Both the position numbers and the translations under genes were made by a program. Shown in pieces: positions 41,842-50,374 of a stretch of 64,000 bases of DNA. Numbering within the stretch: the first letter of the stretch is position 1; each line of letters opens with the position of its first letter. A model generated the notes under the pieces. That model worked only from the letters and a program-made list of their open reading frames with translations. It did no database searches and was not told the DNA's origin. This DNA is from FEN-987 sp964598845 (GTDB taxonomy: Archaea > Thermoproteota > Bathyarchaeia > 40CM-2-53-6), in NCBI GenBank assembly GCA_964598845.1, contig CAZRDM010000008.1, forward strand, positions 26,104-90,103, written 5' to 3'.

Positions 41842-42957
41842 TTGCGCAACAAGCTCTTCCCAACCCAAGAGATGGGAAGTCTTCCAAAAGCTCCTTGGTT
41901 GCTGTCATATCTGCGAGGGAAAGGCGTAGAGCCCTCAGATCTCGATCACTTGACGAAATGGTCAAAAATCTCTGGCTTTGAGGCTGAGTCCGAAACGCGT
42001 TTCATCTTGGCTCAACCCAAGAGCCCTGACACAGAAAGACGGCTTAGAGAGCTCGCGTCCCTCCTCGGAATTCGTGTTCTTGAGTCGGCGGGTCTTGACT
42101 ACGTTTATGATGGTGAGGCAAACCGGATTGAAATGTACGAGCATCCAATTAGGAACTCGAGTGGATTCAGATTCTATGGGCATGTAAGGTCGTTTGATGA
42201 CAGATACTATAGAAAAGCTGCCTGCGTCCAGAAGGTCGGTTTCCGTACCGCATACCACTTGGTCGAATTCACCTTTGTGAAGCAACGGGCGAAACGGAAA
42301 ATCAAGGTCCCTGTTACAGGTCCATACACGCTGGCCGAATGGTCCTTCAACGAATTCTACCAAAAACGTCTCGCCTCTCAATACATCGATTTCAGAAAGC
42401 TCAAATTCGATGCAAAGCGGGATTTCGTACTGGATCTTGCTAGGGAGATCGTACGGCCTAATCTGCAACGTCTAGTTGAAGCTGGGGCAGAATGGATTCA
42501 ACTAGACGAGCCTGCTGCCGTGACGAGGAAAGATGAGATACCGTTCTTCGTTGAGGCGTTTAATGAGTGTACGGCGGGACTGGTTTGCAAGCTCAGTGTG
42601 CATATATGCTATAGCAACTATCGGCTGCTGTATCCGCATATTTTGGATCTCAAGAATTGCAGTCAACTGGCTCTCGAGTTCGCTAATCGTGATGCATACA
42701 ACGAACTGAAGCTTCTTCACGAGTTCGATGACAAGAGAGAAGTTGGATTAGGAGTCGTGGATGTTCATGTCGACACCGTCGAGAGCCCCGAACTCATTCG
42801 AGACAGGATAAACTATGCAGTTAAGTTGCTGGGAGATCCGGAAAGAATCTATGTGAACCCGGATTGCGGTCTTCGTACACGAACTTGGGAGATTTCCTAC
42901 GCAAAGCTATGCAATCTTGTGAAAGGGGCTGCGTTGGCTCAAGAACAGGCCTCGTAA
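41842..42957 (+). CDS. Core methionine synthase (MetE C-terminal type)
   Basis: 371 residues, the catalytic barrel of MetE without the N-terminal folate half. Zinc ligands all visible: H-x-C in LSVHICYSN, Glu in LALEFANRD and Cys in VNPDCGLRTR. The start PTQEMGSLPKAPWL matches the MetE Q-x-x-S-x-P(R/K) strand. Core MetE proteins in archaea are thought to take methyl from a corrinoid or other donor rather than folate polyglutamate. The TTG start at 41842 directly abuts the first MetE-like gene and MetF follows 19 nt later, so the three form one transcript. Confidence 0.9.
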   Translation: MRNKLFPTQEMGSLPKAPWLLSYLRGKGVEPSDLDHLTKWSKISGFEAESETRFILAQPKSPDTERRLRELASLLGIRVLESAGLDYVYDGEANRIEMYEHPIRNSSGFRFYGHVRSFDDRYYRKAACVQKVGFRTAYHLVEFTFVKQRAKRKIKVPVTGPYTLAEWSFNEFYQKRLASQYIDFRKLKFDAKRDFVLDLAREIVRPNLQRLVEAGAEWIQLDEPAAVTRKDEIPFFVEAFNECTAGLVCKLSVHICYSNYRLLYPHILDLKNCSQLALEFANRDAYNELKLLHEFDDKREVGLGVVDVHVDTVESPELIRDRINYAVKLLGDPERIYVNPDCGLRTRTWEISYAKLCNLVKGAALAQEQAS

Positions 42958-42976
42958 ATTTCGGAGGTGCTGCCAC

Positions 42977-43888
42977 ATGACAAAGCTCACAGAGATACTC
43001 ACGCAAAGAGGGCGTCTCGTGAGCACCGAATTCCTCCCCCCAAAAGGTGGTCAGCTATCCGACCTTGTGAATAAGACCCTGAAAGTCGCCAATGTGGTCG
43101 ACTCTGTGAGCATCCCAGAACTGAAGGCAAATCTGCATGGCGCCCCCAAGTTTCGAATGAATCCCTTCTATACAGCACTCAGGCTCAGGGATCTTACAGG
43201 TGTTCAAACAGTCTTTCACTTGACGCCGAGAGACTACAACAAGAATGCTGTGGCCGGTTTGGTCATGGCTGCGGCTGAAGCACATCTTCAGAACATTCTC
43301 GTCATAGGTGGTGATAGATATACAGAGCATGAGGTGATTACACTCTCCAAGAACGTCTACGACTATGACGGAAGCACGGACTTGGTCAAGGGAATACGAG
43401 GACTCGAGAAAGAAATAGGCTTGGGTAACAATGGGTTCTGCATCATTGTGGGCAGCGATCCAACTCTCATTTATACAAAAGAGAAAGCGAAGATTGAGGC
43501 CGAAATCATAAAGCTGATTCAGCGCCAAGATGCTGGAGCAGACTTGGTTCAAACGCAACCAGTCTTTGACATGAGCTTTTTCGAATTTCTTGAGCTGGCA
43601 CGACAATATGGCTTGAAGATCCCAGTCTTGGTGGGAATTCTCCCTCTGCGTGGTAAGGGTGATTGTATTCAGATAGAGCGGCGATACGGAATATTGATTC
43701 CGGACGATCTGAAATCATCCTTACGGACTGAGGATGAAGAAAGAGGAAGGCGGATGGCCTGTCAACTTGCATCAGACTTGGTCAAGAACGGTGTTCGTTG
43801 TCTACACATCTATCCGCGCGGAGACTGCGAATTCGTTTTCGAAGTCGTGAAGACGACCTTTAGCTCAGTCTCAAGTAATCTTAACTAG
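42977..43888 (+). CDS. metF: Methylenetetrahydrofolate/pterin reductase-like protein
   Basis: 303 residues, MTHFR-type barrel. N-terminal STEFLPPKGG is the usual E-F-x-P-P strand. VFHLTPRDYNKNAV, LVIGGDRY and LVQTQPVFDMSFF correspond to the family's TC.DRN, GGD and TQ.fFD blocks. It would supply or recycle the methyl group for the MetE-like pair; whether the carrier is tetrahydrofolate or another pterin is unknown. No FAD/NADH clue settles the reductant, and F420 is possible since cofE is present. The 3' end overlaps the convergent biotin carrier gene by 18 nt. Confidence 0.88.
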   Translation: MTKLTEILTQRGRLVSTEFLPPKGGQLSDLVNKTLKVANVVDSVSIPELKANLHGAPKFRMNPFYTALRLRDLTGVQTVFHLTPRDYNKNAVAGLVMAAAEAHLQNILVIGGDRYTEHEVITLSKNVYDYDGSTDLVKGIRGLEKEIGLGNNGFCIIVGSDPTLIYTKEKAKIEAEIIKLIQRQDAGADLVQTQPVFDMSFFEFLELARQYGLKIPVLVGILPLRGKGDCIQIERRYGILIPDDLKSSLRTEDEERGRRMACQLASDLVKNGVRCLHIYPRGDCEFVFEVVKTTFSSVSSNLN

Positions 43889-44395
43889 CAAGGAATCTTT
43901 CTTTACTGTAGCGCCTTCCTGAACGTGTACGGACTTAACCCGACCCACGATCGGCGAGGAGATTTCATTTTGCATCTTCATCGCCTCAAATATGAGCAGA
44001 GGGGTTCCGATCTCCACTTGGTCTCCTTCCCTCACCAGCATATTTGTCACACGACCAGGCATCAATGCTCGAATCTCGCCGGCGAAGCCCTTCTGACTCT
44101 CTGCCTCGAGAGACACCAAATGAGCAAGAGAACCCAGTTCCCTGAGAGTAACTGAAAATGGAGTGCTAGATATCCAAACCTCAACATTGTCATTTGTGAC
44201 AGACTTGCTCTGAACATGGAATACTTCCTCAGCGGGACGCATAATCCAAGTCATGAAATCGGCGTTTCCAATTTGTCCTATTTCCTCCGTTTCGAAGACA
44301 TCATTATCAATTGTAATGCTAAGTCTGCGATTGCCAATTTGTTCAACCTTGACAACGTAGGACCTGCCGTTCGCTTCGACCTTGAACGTTCGCAA
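43871..44395 (-). CDS. Biotin carboxyl carrier protein of acyl-CoA carboxylase
   Basis: 174 residues. The biotinyl domain is at the C-terminus with the acceptor lysine in IFEAMKMQNEI (about residue 140) and a preceding RVTNMLVREGDQVEIG strand. The N-terminal 90 residues form a beta-rich region common in archaeal and actinobacterial carriers. It carries CO2 between the biotin carboxylase encoded just upstream (one-base gap) and the carboxyltransferase. The lysine would be modified by the ligase at 48279-49091. Confidence 0.93.
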   Translation of the reverse strand: MRTFKVEANGRSYVVKVEQIGNRRLSITIDNDVFETEEIGQIGNADFMTWIMRPAEEVFHVQSKSVTNDNVEVWISSTPFSVTLRELGSLAHLVSLEAESQKGFAGEIRALMPGRVTNMLVREGDQVEIGTPLLIFEAMKMQNEISSPIVGRVKSVHVQEGATVKKDSLLVKIT

Positions 44396-44396
44396 C

Positions 44397-45899
44397 TTAC
44401 GAGCTCTTCCAAGTATGCGCCTTCAAGAGATCGACCCTGGCGTAAGAACGCCACCGAGACGTTTCTCGCGTCCTAGGCTGAGCTGCAACTGCGTTAGGTC
44501 GAGCCATCCGATGCGCGGTCGCTGCAGCAACAGCGAACTTCTCCAGAAGAAGAAGATCAGCGTTCATCCGAGGTAAGACACTGTTGAGGTAGTTCGTGTG
44601 AAATTCTCCGCGAATGAATTGTTCATCGCGCATGAGTATTCGGTGGAGTGGGACAGTGGTTGGTATTCCTATGATTTCTATTTCGCTCAGTGCTATTCGC
44701 ATTCTTTGAATTGCTTCATTTCTGTCCCTTCCCCAGGCAGCCAATTTTGCGACCATTGAGTCATAGTACTCCGGTATCGTATAACCCGTGAAGAGAGCCG
44801 AATCGACGCGAATTCCTGGACCTGAAGGCGGACGGTAACGGATGAGCGTACCGGGCGAAGGAGCGAAATCCCTACGCGGGTCCTCGGCGTTGATCCTGCA
44901 ATTGATTGCCCAACCTCGCACGCTCACCTCATTCTGGGATAGGTTCAAGCCTGATCCCAATGCCACGTTCAGTTGTTCCTCGATGATGTCGACGCCCGTC
45001 GTCATTTCAGTCACGAGGTGCTCGACCTGAAGCCGTTTGTTGACTTCAAGGAAATAGAACTCCCCAGAGCTTTCGACAAGAAATTCGACGGTTCCGGCGT
45101 TCTCGTATCCGGCTGAGGCGAGTCCGCGTTTAGCTGCGTCGCTCAGCTGTTGTCGAAGCTCAGTATTGGTGGCTATTGAGGGTGCTTCTTCCAGGAGCTT
45201 CTGATGCCGCCGTTGTATGCTGCACTCACGCTCTCCTAGGCTCACTAGCTTAGCCCTGCTATCAGCGATGGTCTGGATTTCTATATGGCGGGGGTTCGCG
45301 AGGCGCTTTTCAAGATATAAAGCGTCTCTGCCAAAGGCGTAACGAGATTCCGACTTTGTCATCTGAAAGACGCCGCGCACTTCCTGAGGTGTGGAAGCAG
45401 TCCTCATTCCACGCCCGCCCCCACCGTAAACTGCCTTTACGATTACCGGATACCCAATCTCATTGGCTGCACGTACGGCCTCCTCCTCATCCCTAACCAA
45501 CTCAGAGCCAGGGATGACTGGGACTCCCGAATCTGTCATGGTTTGCCTAGCAAGGAGTTTGTTCCCCAGTTTTTCGAGAGCGTCGCCTGATGGACCAACA
45601 AATACAATATGATTCTCCTCACAGGCCTTTACGAAAGCCGCATCCTCAGCTAGGAATCCATAGCCTGGATGCACTGCATCGCAGCCCATCTCGAGAGCCG
45701 CTCGGACAATCTTTGGGATATTGAGATACGTTTCAGCAGGAGTCGAACCCTCGAGAGCGTATCTCTCGTCAGCGTACTGTATTGGAAGAGATTGACGGTC
45801 CGGGTCTGAGTGCACTAGAACTGTTCGCAGTCCGAGCTTCTTACATGTCCGGATTATTCGGAGAGCTATTTCGCCCCTGTTCGCAATTAGCAGTTTCAT
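44397..45899 (-). CDS. Biotin carboxylase subunit of acyl-CoA carboxylase
   Basis: ATP-grasp enzyme that carboxylates biotin. Seen: the opening KLLIANRGEIALRIIRTCKK, the glycine-rich ATP loop KAVYGGGGRGMR, the metal/ATP strand EIQTIAD with GERECSIQRRHQKLLEEAPS, and EVNKRLQVEHLVTEMTTG, where the family has EVN-x-R-x-Q-V-E-H. The frame runs to 45971, but ATG 45899 gives the standard 500-residue enzyme beginning MKLLIANRG. The last 40 residues (rich in Ala/Arg, after about residue 455) are longer than usual. Confidence 0.95.
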   Translation of the reverse strand: MKLLIANRGEIALRIIRTCKKLGLRTVLVHSDPDRQSLPIQYADERYALEGSTPAETYLNIPKIVRAALEMGCDAVHPGYGFLAEDAAFVKACEENHIVFVGPSGDALEKLGNKLLARQTMTDSGVPVIPGSELVRDEEEAVRAANEIGYPVIVKAVYGGGGRGMRTASTPQEVRGVFQMTKSESRYAFGRDALYLEKRLANPRHIEIQTIADSRAKLVSLGERECSIQRRHQKLLEEAPSIATNTELRQQLSDAAKRGLASAGYENAGTVEFLVESSGEFYFLEVNKRLQVEHLVTEMTTGVDIIEEQLNVALGSGLNLSQNEVSVRGWAINCRINAEDPRRDFAPSPGTLIRYRPPSGPGIRVDSALFTGYTIPEYYDSMVAKLAAWGRDRNEAIQRMRIALSEIEIIGIPTTVPLHRILMRDEQFIRGEFHTNYLNSVLPRMNADLLLLEKFAVAAATAHRMARPNAVAAQPRTRETSRWRSYARVDLLKAHTWKSS

Positions 45900-46116
45900 T
45901 TTCAGGTTCCCGACCAACTCAAGCAGAGAACAATCCACATTCTTGCACGGAGATTTTCCGCAATTGTTCATTCACCAGCAGTTCACCATATCAAGTCTGC
46001 TGCTTTCACCTTCTCTCAAACGCTATCGTGCGTAAGAGTTCCCGAACCCAATAGAATGAAAATCCGGTACGCCCCACCGTCCTTTGCGCGCGCCAGCTCA
46101 GGGTCCACCACCCCGA
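45900..46116. other. Gap between biotin carboxylase and carboxyltransferase genes
   Basis: 217 bases between the biotin carboxylase start and the end of the carboxyltransferase gene on the same strand. It includes an in-frame upstream extension of the biotin carboxylase (to 45971) without family similarity and presumably its promoter. No other gene was seen. Confidence 0.35.
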
Positions 46117-47679
46117 CTAGAGAGGAATATTCCCGTGCTTCTTTGGCGGTCTGAGCTCACGCTTGTCGAGAGAAGCTTCTAGTGCCTTGATTAGCCTCGG
46201 TCGGGTTTCTTGGGGTTCGATTACGTCGTCAATGTACCCACGTTCGGCAGCAATATATGGGTTGGCGAACTTTTCGCGATATTGTTTCACTAGTCTTTGT
46301 ATGAAATCTGGATCGTTTGACTGGGCGATTTCCTTTCTATAGAGGATTCTTATGGCCCCTTCAGGACCCATTACTGCGATTTCAGCTGTAGGCCACGCGA
46401 AATTGAAGTCTGCGCGGATGTGCTTGCTTCCTAGAACGTCGTACGCTCCTCCATACGCTTTGCGAATGATTACTGTCAGTTTCGGAACAGTGGCTTCGCA
46501 ATAGGCAAACAGGAGCTTCGACCCATTTCTAATGATCCCCGAATGTTCCTGGTCGACGCCTGGCATGAATCCGGGCACGTCAACAAATGTTATGATTGGA
46601 ATGTTGAAAGCATCACAGAACCTTATGAAACGAGCCCCCTTTATTGAGGAATTGTTGTCCAGTGCGCCCGCGTACAACTTGGGCTGGTTGGCGACGATTC
46701 CCACGCTCCGTCCGTCAAGCCGCGCAAAGCCGATGACGATATTCGGGGCCCACTGAGCTTGCACTTCCAGAAAGCTCCTCGTATCGATGACGCGATCGAT
46801 GATGTCTTTCACATCGTAAGGCCGATCCGGGTCTGAAGGAACCATTGATGCCAGTTCATAGTCCATTCTGTTGGGATCGTCTTCTGTCTTGAGGACCGGC
46901 GGATCTTCCAAGTTGTTCTGGGGTATGTAGGAGAGAATCGCTTTGATCAGTTGTATCGCCGAGTTCTCGTCGGAAGCGAAGAAATGAGATACGCCCGACG
47001 TTTGACTATGAACTGAGGCACCCCCCAGCGCTTCGAGCGTCACATCCTCATTCAGCACAGATTTTACGACATCTGGCCCAGTGATGAACATGTGGCTTGT
47101 CTTGTCCACCATCACCACAAAATCCGTCAGAGCAGGTGAATACACGGCTCCACCTGCACATGGTCCCATAATAGCCGAGATCTGGGGAACAACCCCACTC
47201 GCGAGGACATTTCTGTAGAAGATTTCGGCGTAGCCCCCTAAACTCACCACTCCCTCTTGAATGCGGGCTCCCCCCGAGTCATTCAAGCCAACTATTGGAG
47301 CCCCAACTTTCAGAGCTTGGTCCATTATCTTGCAGACTTTCATCGCAAAGGTTTCGCCAAGGGAGCCTCCAAATACGGTGAAATCATGTGCAAAGACATA
47401 GACCGGACGACCGGATATTGTTCCGTGGCCCGTGACAACTCCGTCACCAAGAATCTTCTTGCTCTCTATGCCAACGTCTTTCGCTTGAGAGAGAGCGAAG
47501 CGATCCAGTTCAACGAAACTTCCAGAATCCATTAATAAGTCGAGTCGCTCCCGAGCTGTCAGCTTTCCTTTTGCATGCTGTCCGTCTATGCGTGCTTTCC
47601 CTCCTCCAATCTGCGATTTCTCGCGAAGTTCCCTTAATTGCTCAATTTTGTTCGTAATCGTTTGATCCGGTTCCTTCAA
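46117..47679 (-). CDS. pccB: Propionyl/acetyl-CoA carboxylase carboxyltransferase subunit
   Basis: 520 residues, double crotonase-fold carboxyltransferase. Oxyanion-hole and acyl-CoA loops are seen in LNDSGGARIQEGV with GPCAGGAVYSPALTDF in the N half, and VDVPGFMPGVDQEHSGIIRNGSKLLFAY with RKAYGGAYDVLGSKH in the C half, as in archaeal acetyl/propionyl-CoA carboxylases. Together with the carrier and biotin carboxylase genes it makes (S)-methylmalonyl-CoA, feeding the mutase. Chain-length preference cannot be fixed from sequence alone. ATG 47679 is preceded by a 100+ nt gap. Confidence 0.95.
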   Translation of the reverse strand: MKEPDQTITNKIEQLRELREKSQIGGGKARIDGQHAKGKLTARERLDLLMDSGSFVELDRFALSQAKDVGIESKKILGDGVVTGHGTISGRPVYVFAHDFTVFGGSLGETFAMKVCKIMDQALKVGAPIVGLNDSGGARIQEGVVSLGGYAEIFYRNVLASGVVPQISAIMGPCAGGAVYSPALTDFVVMVDKTSHMFITGPDVVKSVLNEDVTLEALGGASVHSQTSGVSHFFASDENSAIQLIKAILSYIPQNNLEDPPVLKTEDDPNRMDYELASMVPSDPDRPYDVKDIIDRVIDTRSFLEVQAQWAPNIVIGFARLDGRSVGIVANQPKLYAGALDNNSSIKGARFIRFCDAFNIPIITFVDVPGFMPGVDQEHSGIIRNGSKLLFAYCEATVPKLTVIIRKAYGGAYDVLGSKHIRADFNFAWPTAEIAVMGPEGAIRILYRKEIAQSNDPDFIQRLVKQYREKFANPYIAAERGYIDDVIEPQETRPRLIKALEASLDKRELRPPKKHGNIPL

Positions 47680-47803
47680 TTACAACGCCCGATTCTTGAA
47701 GAGTATTCAACTATGACTACCACTTATTAGGCTGTGGAATGAGAACGCCGGAGTCGAGGGTGGACTTGACACGAAGAATTCGCGCTTCACACTCCTAGGT
47801 TTC

Positions 47804-48346
47804 GTGATCCTTGGGACCCTCCTTGTGGCACGAGGAGCCATGCTTTGGACGCAGACGAACACGGGTGCTGTGATTCAGAATTGGATAACACCTACGTCTA
47901 TAATCCCCGGGAACGCGTACATGTGGACATGGGGGGTGGAGGGAACACCGGCTCAGGAACCCGATCTCTGGCATTTCCATGTGTTCTTCGTTTCGAATGA
48001 TACCGCTGAGGTCCTTCTTATATGGAACTTGAATCAGAGCACCCTCTTCGATCGAAATTCTTCGAAAATAGATGAAACGTTCGATGTACAATTACCCCGC
48101 ACTAACCAACCGTGGCGATGGGATTGGCTCATCAGAAACCCAAACAACAGATTTCTCCTAGTAGAGAACTTCACTGTGACTCACTATCCACTACGCTATC
48201 CTGAGCGTCAGAACGGAGCAATAGCCATGGGCGTCGGCGCTCTACTGATTATTACGAGCATCGCTGCTTTCGTTTTCTTCAGGCATCGACGTAGTCAACG
48301 GCAATCACAGAGTCCGTTTCAACCGTCAGAAGTGACCGTTGCTTAA
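47804..48346 (+). CDS. Membrane protein with extracytoplasmic beta domain
   Basis: 180 residues, not recognised. A hydrophobic start (residues 1-20), a beta-type extracytoplasmic region with aromatic residues (residues 30-135), and a C-terminal membrane helix (about 143-163) followed by a basic, Gln/Ser-rich tail. GTG 47804 falls inside the first helix. The frame is open upstream to 47717 and encodes a better leader (TKNSRFTLLGFVILG), so the true start is probably earlier. Overlaps the 3' end of the convergent biotin ligase gene by 68 nt. Confidence 0.62.
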   Translation: MILGTLLVARGAMLWTQTNTGAVIQNWITPTSIIPGNAYMWTWGVEGTPAQEPDLWHFHVFFVSNDTAEVLLIWNLNQSTLFDRNSSKIDETFDVQLPRTNQPWRWDWLIRNPNNRFLLVENFTVTHYPLRYPERQNGAIAMGVGALLIITSIAAFVFFRHRRSQRQSQSPFQPSEVTVA

Positions 48347-49091
48347 CTACAAGTCGTATTTTCGTTAGGCTTTCATAGCCATCCATGATTCCAGTGCTAG
48401 TGCTACCTCCGAGTCGAATGACAACTCGCTTTCCTCGAGACCAGTCAAGTTGTCTTACCCATCGCAGGATATACGCGGTTTTTCCCAACCGTGCGAGATC
48501 ATATATTTCCTCAACTTCTTGCAAGAGTGAAGAGATAAATGGCGCTCTCTGAATGGGCGAACCGCATGCATCCATAAGAGTGACCGATTTTTCTGCGAGA
48601 TCCCTCAGTTGCGAGGTGTGGAAGTTCGCATTAATTCCCAAACCGAGAAGGGCGAACTCTAGCCTATCTCCTTCGAATCGCGTTTCAACCAAAACCCCGG
48701 CCACTTTTCGATTGTTGAGAACTACATCGTTGGGCCACCTCACAAAGGCCTGAATCCCTAAGCTAGCGCGGGCAGTCCGAGCGATAGCTAGCGCCCCTAT
48801 TAGGGGGAGAGCATTAAGTGCGGCACAGACCCTAGGTGGGCGAAGAACAGTCGTCATCCAAATTCCACCTCGCGGAGAAAGCCAACTTGCGCCGTGTCTC
48901 CCGCGTCCCATCGTTTGTTCCTCGGTGACAACAGTGAAACCGTGAGGCGCGCCTTCTGCGGCAGCATTGTGCGCGATGTCGTTCGTGGAGGAGCATTCAC
49001 TAACTATCAGGAGTGCCCTACCTAAGCTACTCGTTCGCAATCGATTGAGAACCGTTGTCTCATCTAAGTCTGAGACTTGTTTGCGGGTCAT
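48279..49091 (-). CDS. birA: Biotin-protein ligase (monofunctional)
   Basis: 270 residues. It activates biotin with ATP and attaches it to the carrier protein lysine. Key motifs: TNDIAH, the biotinyl-AMP loop MGRGRHGASWLSP, and RWPNDVVLNNRKVAGVLVE with the catalytic lysine. No N-terminal HTH is present, so it is not a BirA-type repressor. The C-terminal SH3-like domain (VIRLGGSTSTGIMDGYESL) is present. Encoded next to the biotin-dependent carboxylase, its probable sole target. Confidence 0.94.
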   Translation of the reverse strand: MTRKQVSDLDETTVLNRLRTSSLGRALLIVSECSSTNDIAHNAAAEGAPHGFTVVTEEQTMGRGRHGASWLSPRGGIWMTTVLRPPRVCAALNALPLIGALAIARTARASLGIQAFVRWPNDVVLNNRKVAGVLVETRFEGDRLEFALLGLGINANFHTSQLRDLAEKSVTLMDACGSPIQRAPFISSLLQEVEEIYDLARLGKTAYILRWVRQLDWSRGKRVVIRLGGSTSTGIMDGYESLTKIRLVVKQRSLLTVETDSVIAVDYVDA

Positions 49092-49206
49092 GGGCCTTGC
49101 TGTTTCTCCTTAGGAGGGCTACCAGGATCACTACGTCGGATGAGTCAAACTGGTAGGGTTTAGGGTGTCGTCGGTTGGCAGGTAGTTGTGTTGTACTCAC
49201 CGAAAT

Positions 49207-49216
49207 CATTTATGCT
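49207..49216 (+). promoter_or_regulatory. Candidate TATA box for the KaiC-like gene
   Basis: CATTTATGCT lies 30-39 nt before TTG 49246. This spacing would give a very short or absent leader and argues for TTG 49246 over the longer frame start. Confidence 0.4.
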
Positions 49217-49245
49217 ACCTGCTTCACCACCTCGGACGACTTGAC

Positions 49246-49995
49246 TTGAAGAAGACTGTCGCTAGAACACCAACAGGGGTCCCTGGACTTGATGAGATCT
49301 TAGGGGGTGGTTTCCCCCAAGGACGAGTCATACTGATATTGGGCGAACCAGGTGCTGGGAAGACCATCCTCTGTTCGCAATTTCTCATCAATGGAATTGA
49401 CAAATTCGGGGAAAACGGCCTTTTCGTGAGCATGGAAGAAGGGAAAGGTCACTACGTTCGCGAGATGACGGCATTTGGGTGGGATTTCGATACTGCGGAA
49501 ACAGAAAGCAAGTTCTCATTTGTCGATGCCTCCCCGATACGAACGATTCCAGGCGAAGTCAGAATAGGAAAACTGACGATTGGAAGACAGGACTTCTCGC
49601 TGATAAGCCTACTTGAGGTCATTCGAAGCAGCGCCAAAGCCATCGATGCTCAGAGGATAATAGTGGATCCCGTTTCGCTGCTGCTCTACCAGTACGCTGA
49701 CGAATCTCAGAGGAGAAAAGCTCTATTGGACCTAGTGGAGGCGCTGACGGAAACTGGTGCCACCTGCGTTTTGTCGTCGGAGCTTCGAAGGGTTGGAATC
49801 AAAGGAAGAACGCTACAGATAGAGGAATACTTGGTTCATGGCGTTGTCCTCATGCAGACGATCGCGGCTGGGAGAACTATGGAGCGCATAATCCAAGTTG
49901 AGAAGATGCGGGAAACGCAGATTGATCGTCAACCCAGACCCTACAGGATCACGGAGAGGGGAATCGAAGTCTACCCGAGGGAGAGCGTAATCTAG
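49246..49995 (+). CDS. Single-domain KaiC/RadA-superfamily ATPase
   Basis: About 249 residues. It opens with TPTGVPGLDEILGGGFPQG, the KaiC-type entry, followed by Walker A GEPGAGKTI, a catalytic-glutamate pair in VSMEEGKGH and Walker B RIIVDPVSLL. Only one RecA-like domain is present and no clear kinase tail is seen. Archaeal single-domain KaiC-like proteins have regulatory or signalling roles that are largely undefined. The frame is open to 49186, but residues encoded there are not family-like and the promoter spacing supports TTG 49246. Confidence 0.85.
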   Translation: MKKTVARTPTGVPGLDEILGGGFPQGRVILILGEPGAGKTILCSQFLINGIDKFGENGLFVSMEEGKGHYVREMTAFGWDFDTAETESKFSFVDASPIRTIPGEVRIGKLTIGRQDFSLISLLEVIRSSAKAIDAQRIIVDPVSLLLYQYADESQRRKALLDLVEALTETGATCVLSSELRRVGIKGRTLQIEEYLVHGVVLMQTIAAGRTMERIIQVEKMRETQIDRQPRPYRITERGIEVYPRESVI

Positions 49996-50016
49996 ACCCT
50001 CGCCTTTCTTTCTATC

Positions 50017-50310
50017 TTAATCCTTCTTTGCTTCAGCCTCACTGGGCGAAGCAGCGGTAGCTGTTGCAGGTGTACTCGGTAGTTCAGGTTCGAGCGGCGC
50101 CGGGGGAGGTGTCGTCAGCATTGTCCACCCTATCCAACCAGATATCACAAGAACCAAGAGCACAAAGAGTAGGACGGGTATCCCGACAGCCCACTCGTAC
50201 AATGCTCTCGGTAAGCCCAAGAAGGGAGCAAAGAACGCGGCAAGATAGGCGATGGCAATGACGACCGAAAGAAGGAAAATGAGGAATCCGTAGCCTTGGT
50301 CCTTGCTCAT
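50017..50310 (-). CDS. Small membrane protein with Pro/Ala-rich tail
   Basis: 97 residues with two membrane helices (about 8-30 and 40-62), then a Pro/Ala/Thr/Glu-rich, disordered C-terminal tail ending in Lys-Lys-Asp. No family recognised. It stands alone between the KaiC-like gene (convergent) and thrS. Confidence 0.6.
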   Translation of the reverse strand: MSKDQGYGFLIFLLSVVIAIAYLAAFFAPFLGLPRALYEWAVGIPVLLFVLLVLVISGWIGWTMLTTPPPAPLEPELPSTPATATAASPSEAEAKKD

Positions 50311-50374
50311 TTCGGTTCACAATCGCGATCGGCAACTAGCTACTGAAGGTAATATAAGCTTTCACAAGCGAGAC

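Noticed and set aside
43055..43606. A 183-residue minus-strand frame opposite the MetF-like gene
   Set aside because: The MetF motifs on the plus strand explain the region; the minus frame looks like a codon-usage artefact.
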